Part shown: positions 6,132-7,625 of the stretch, piece by piece
Numbering within the stretch: the first letter of the stretch is position 1
How the letters are laid out: the number at the start of each line of letters is the position of its first letter
Assembly: GCA_021780705.1 (NCBI GenBank)
Contig: JAJXYG010000141.1
Span: 1 to 7,625 of the forward strand
DNA from: Bacteroidota bacterium
Lineage (GTDB): Bacteria > Bacteroidota > Bacteroidia > Chitinophagales > Chitinophagaceae
Direction: 5' to 3'
Length of the DNA: 7,625 nucleotides
Notes under the pieces: generated by a model
What the model saw: only the letters and a program-made list of their open reading frames with translations
What the model was told of the DNA's origin: nothing
Databases searched by the model: none
Translations under genes and position numbers: made by a program

Positions 6132-7238
6132 ATGGCTAAAAGCAAGAAGGAAGTTTCCCTCATTACCGAAAAATCATTCCAGTTTCTCAAAAGCTATGTC
6201 AATACCCCTTCTCCCGTAGGCTTCGAATCAGGAGGACAGAAGGTGTGGCTAAATTATATCAAAGATTATGTGGACAGTTATTTTACGGATGCCTATGGCA
6301 CAGCTGTTGGCGTAATCAATCCCGGAAAGGATTTCAAAGTAGTCATAGAGGCCCATGCAGATGAAATCAGCTGGTTTGTGAACTATATTACCCCTGAGGG
6401 TCTCTTGTATCTTAAACGAAACGGCGGGGTGGACAACCAGATTGCCCCCAGTCAGCGTGTGATCATCCACGGGAAAAAAGGCCCGGTAAAAGCAGTATTT
6501 GGGTGGCCGGCTATACATACCCGTTTGGGGGGCGTCGAAAACAAGGACCCGCAACCCAAAGTGGAAAACCTGTTTTTGGATTGTGGGGCCAGAAGCGCGG
6601 CTGAAGCCAAAAGCCTCGGCATTCACATAGGAGCGGTGGTGACCTATAGCGAGGGTTTTGAGGAATTGGCCTTTGGGAACCTGGTAGGCAGGGCATTTGA
6701 CAACAGGATCGGAGGTTTTATGATTGCAGAAGTAGCCCGGTTGCTACGCCTTAACAAAAAATCGCTTCCTTACTCCCTTTATATTGTCAATGCGGTTCAG
6801 GAAGAAATAGGTCTTCGGGGTGCAGAAATGATCGCCAGGAAGATCAAACCGGATGTGGCCATCATAACTGATGTGACCCATGACTCGACTACCCCACTGA
6901 TCAACAAGATGATTGAGGGGGACTGCGCTTGCGGTAAGGGCCCTGCACTCGTATACGGTCCGGCCGTACACAACAAGCTGCTGAACCTAATCGAGAATGT
7001 GGCAGAAAAGAGCAAGATCCCTTACCAGTTGAGGGCAGTGACCCGCAGTACAGGCACCGATACGGATTCTTTTGCTTATGCCAATGACGGTTGTCCTTCG
7101 GTATTGATCTCTATCCCGCTTCGCTACATGCATACCACCGTGGAAATGCTGCACAAAAGTGATGTGGAGCACACTATCAAACTGATTTACGAAAGTGTAC
7201 TGGCAGTTACACCGAAAACCAATTTAAGTTATTTTTGA
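6132..7238 (+). CDS. M42 family metallo-aminopeptidase
   Basis: The protein has 368 residues, the usual length for M42 (FrvX/PepA-like) cytosolic dinuclear metal aminopeptidases, which trim N-terminal residues from peptides and often form dodecameric shells. All expected ligands are visible: H75 and D77 in EAHADEIS, D190 in GRAFDNRIGG, E224 and E225 in QEEIGLRGA (E224 as base), D247 in IITDVTHD and H334 in RYMHTTVEM. The N-terminal NTPSPVGFE segment (residues 24-32) is also typical. I chose the ATG at 6132. The frame is open back to 5952, but that part overlaps the preceding gene and encodes nothing family-like. Only 32 bases separate it from the UbiA-like gene, so it may share that transcript. 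The AHADE form replaces the more common GHMDE form of the first metal motif; both keep the His and Asp. Confidence 0.93.
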   Translation: MAKSKKEVSLITEKSFQFLKSYVNTPSPVGFESGGQKVWLNYIKDYVDSYFTDAYGTAVGVINPGKDFKVVIEAHADEISWFVNYITPEGLLYLKRNGGVDNQIAPSQRVIIHGKKGPVKAVFGWPAIHTRLGGVENKDPQPKVENLFLDCGARSAAEAKSLGIHIGAVVTYSEGFEELAFGNLVGRAFDNRIGGFMIAEVARLLRLNKKSLPYSLYIVNAVQEEIGLRGAEMIARKIKPDVAIITDVTHDSTTPLINKMIEGDCACGKGPALVYGPAVHNKLLNLIENVAEKSKIPYQLRAVTRSTGTDTDSFAYANDGCPSVLISIPLRYMHTTVEMLHKSDVEHTIKLIYESVLAVTPKTNLSYF

Positions 7239-7248
7239 CCCCGGATAA

Positions 7249-7262
7249 GGGGAGTATTCCCC
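7249..7262. other. Short GC-rich hairpin between M42 and bioB genes
   Basis: GGGGA (7249-7253) and TCCCC (7258-7262) pair around a GTAT loop, 10 bases after the M42 stop. CCCC at 7239-7242 could pair with the same GGGG in an alternative fold. There is no T-run, so it is not a standard terminator. It could be an attenuating stem or chance. Confidence 0.3.
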
Positions 7263-7299
7263 GGTGATCTGGTGGGATTCAAACCTATAAACCTGCGAT

Positions 7300-7625
7300 A
7301 TGGAAATAAGAAACAATTGGACCAGGGAGGAAATCTCCGAAATCTATCATAGCCCACTGTTGGAACTGATCTATGAGGCTGCTACCGTGCATCGGAAATT
7401 TCATTCTACAGGGGAGGTACAGGTGTGTACCCTGTTATCCATCAAGACCGGGGGGTGTCCGGAAGATTGTGCCTATTGTCCGCAATCCGCAAAATATAAT
7501 ACCGGCCTGGATACCCAGGCTCTTATGAAAAAGGAAGAAGTGATCGCATACGCCGAGCGGGCCAAAAAAGCAGGAGCTACCCGCTTTTGCATGGGGGCTG
7601 CCTGGAGAGAAGTGCGGGATAACCG
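7300..7625 (+). CDS. bioB: Biotin synthase, N-terminal part (cut by window end)
   Basis: Reading from the ATG at 7300 gives 108 complete codons before the window ends; the full protein is normally about 320-350 residues. BioB is the radical-SAM enzyme that inserts sulfur into dethiobiotin, the last step of biotin synthesis, in the cytosol. The radical-SAM motif [13 protein letters not shown] carries C53, C57 and C60, which bind the 4Fe-4S cluster. C97 in RFCMGAAWR is the first ligand of the auxiliary 2Fe-2S cluster. These positions coincide with those of the E. coli enzyme, which supports the chosen start. The gene begins 61 bases after the M42 gene on the same strand. No BirA-type operator palindrome is visible upstream. 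Other bio genes, if present, lie beyond the window. Confidence 0.97.
   Translation, partial: MEIRNNWTREEISEIYHSPLLELIYEAATVHRKFHSTGEVQVCTLLSIKTGGCPEDCAYCPQSAKYNTGLDTQALMKKEEVIAYAERAKKAGATRFCMGAAWREVRDN

Noticed and set aside
7239..7299. BirA-type biotin operator upstream of bioB
   Set aside because: No TTGTAAACC...GGTTTACAA-like palindrome is present; only partial AAACC half-sites in one orientation.

Overview
The window looks like a piece of a Bacteroidota chromosome, most likely of the Chitinophagales type. This is inferred from the gene families and from one promoter of the TAnnTTTG kind, not from any marker gene. Its contents are an M23 peptidase paired with a bactofilin, a stand-alone LuxE-type acyl-protein synthetase, an unusual UbiA-like membrane protein, an M42 aminopeptidase of the AHADEISW type, and the start of biotin synthase. 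Base composition is near 50% GC in most genes and lower in the bactofilin gene and in the spacers at 1516-1690 and 4750-4813. No rRNA, tRNA, transposase, integrase or CRISPR array is visible.

Left part, minus strand (1-1515). A membrane-anchored M23 metallopeptidase (673-1515) is followed after two bases by a bactofilin gene starting at 670. The pair is a known cell-shape module. The bactofilin does not finish normally. After about 92 residues its beta-helix is replaced, in frame, by a long charged coiled coil that resembles the coil of an SMC/Rad50-like ATPase, and the frame stays open to the window edge. This is the most striking observation here. It is either a real gene fusion, a defence-type gene inserted into bactofilin, or an assembly chimera.

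Middle, minus strand (1516-4750). A 402-base spacer precedes (in coordinates) a CPA1-type cation/proton antiporter (1918-3150). A 594-base spacer with several hairpins but no convincing gene follows. Next comes a LuxE-domain acyl-protein synthetase (3745 to about 4750). Its conserved N-terminus reads through in frame upstream of the first usable start codon, and the only well-placed ATG is one base out of frame.

Right part, plus strand (4814-7625). A short AT-rich divergent region carries a likely Bacteroidota promoter. It is followed by a small lipoprotein, a UbiA-superfamily membrane protein overlapping it by one base (TAGTG), an M42 aminopeptidase 32 bases further on, and bioB, cut by the window end. 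The first three are probably co-transcribed. No common pathway for them is evident from the sequence.
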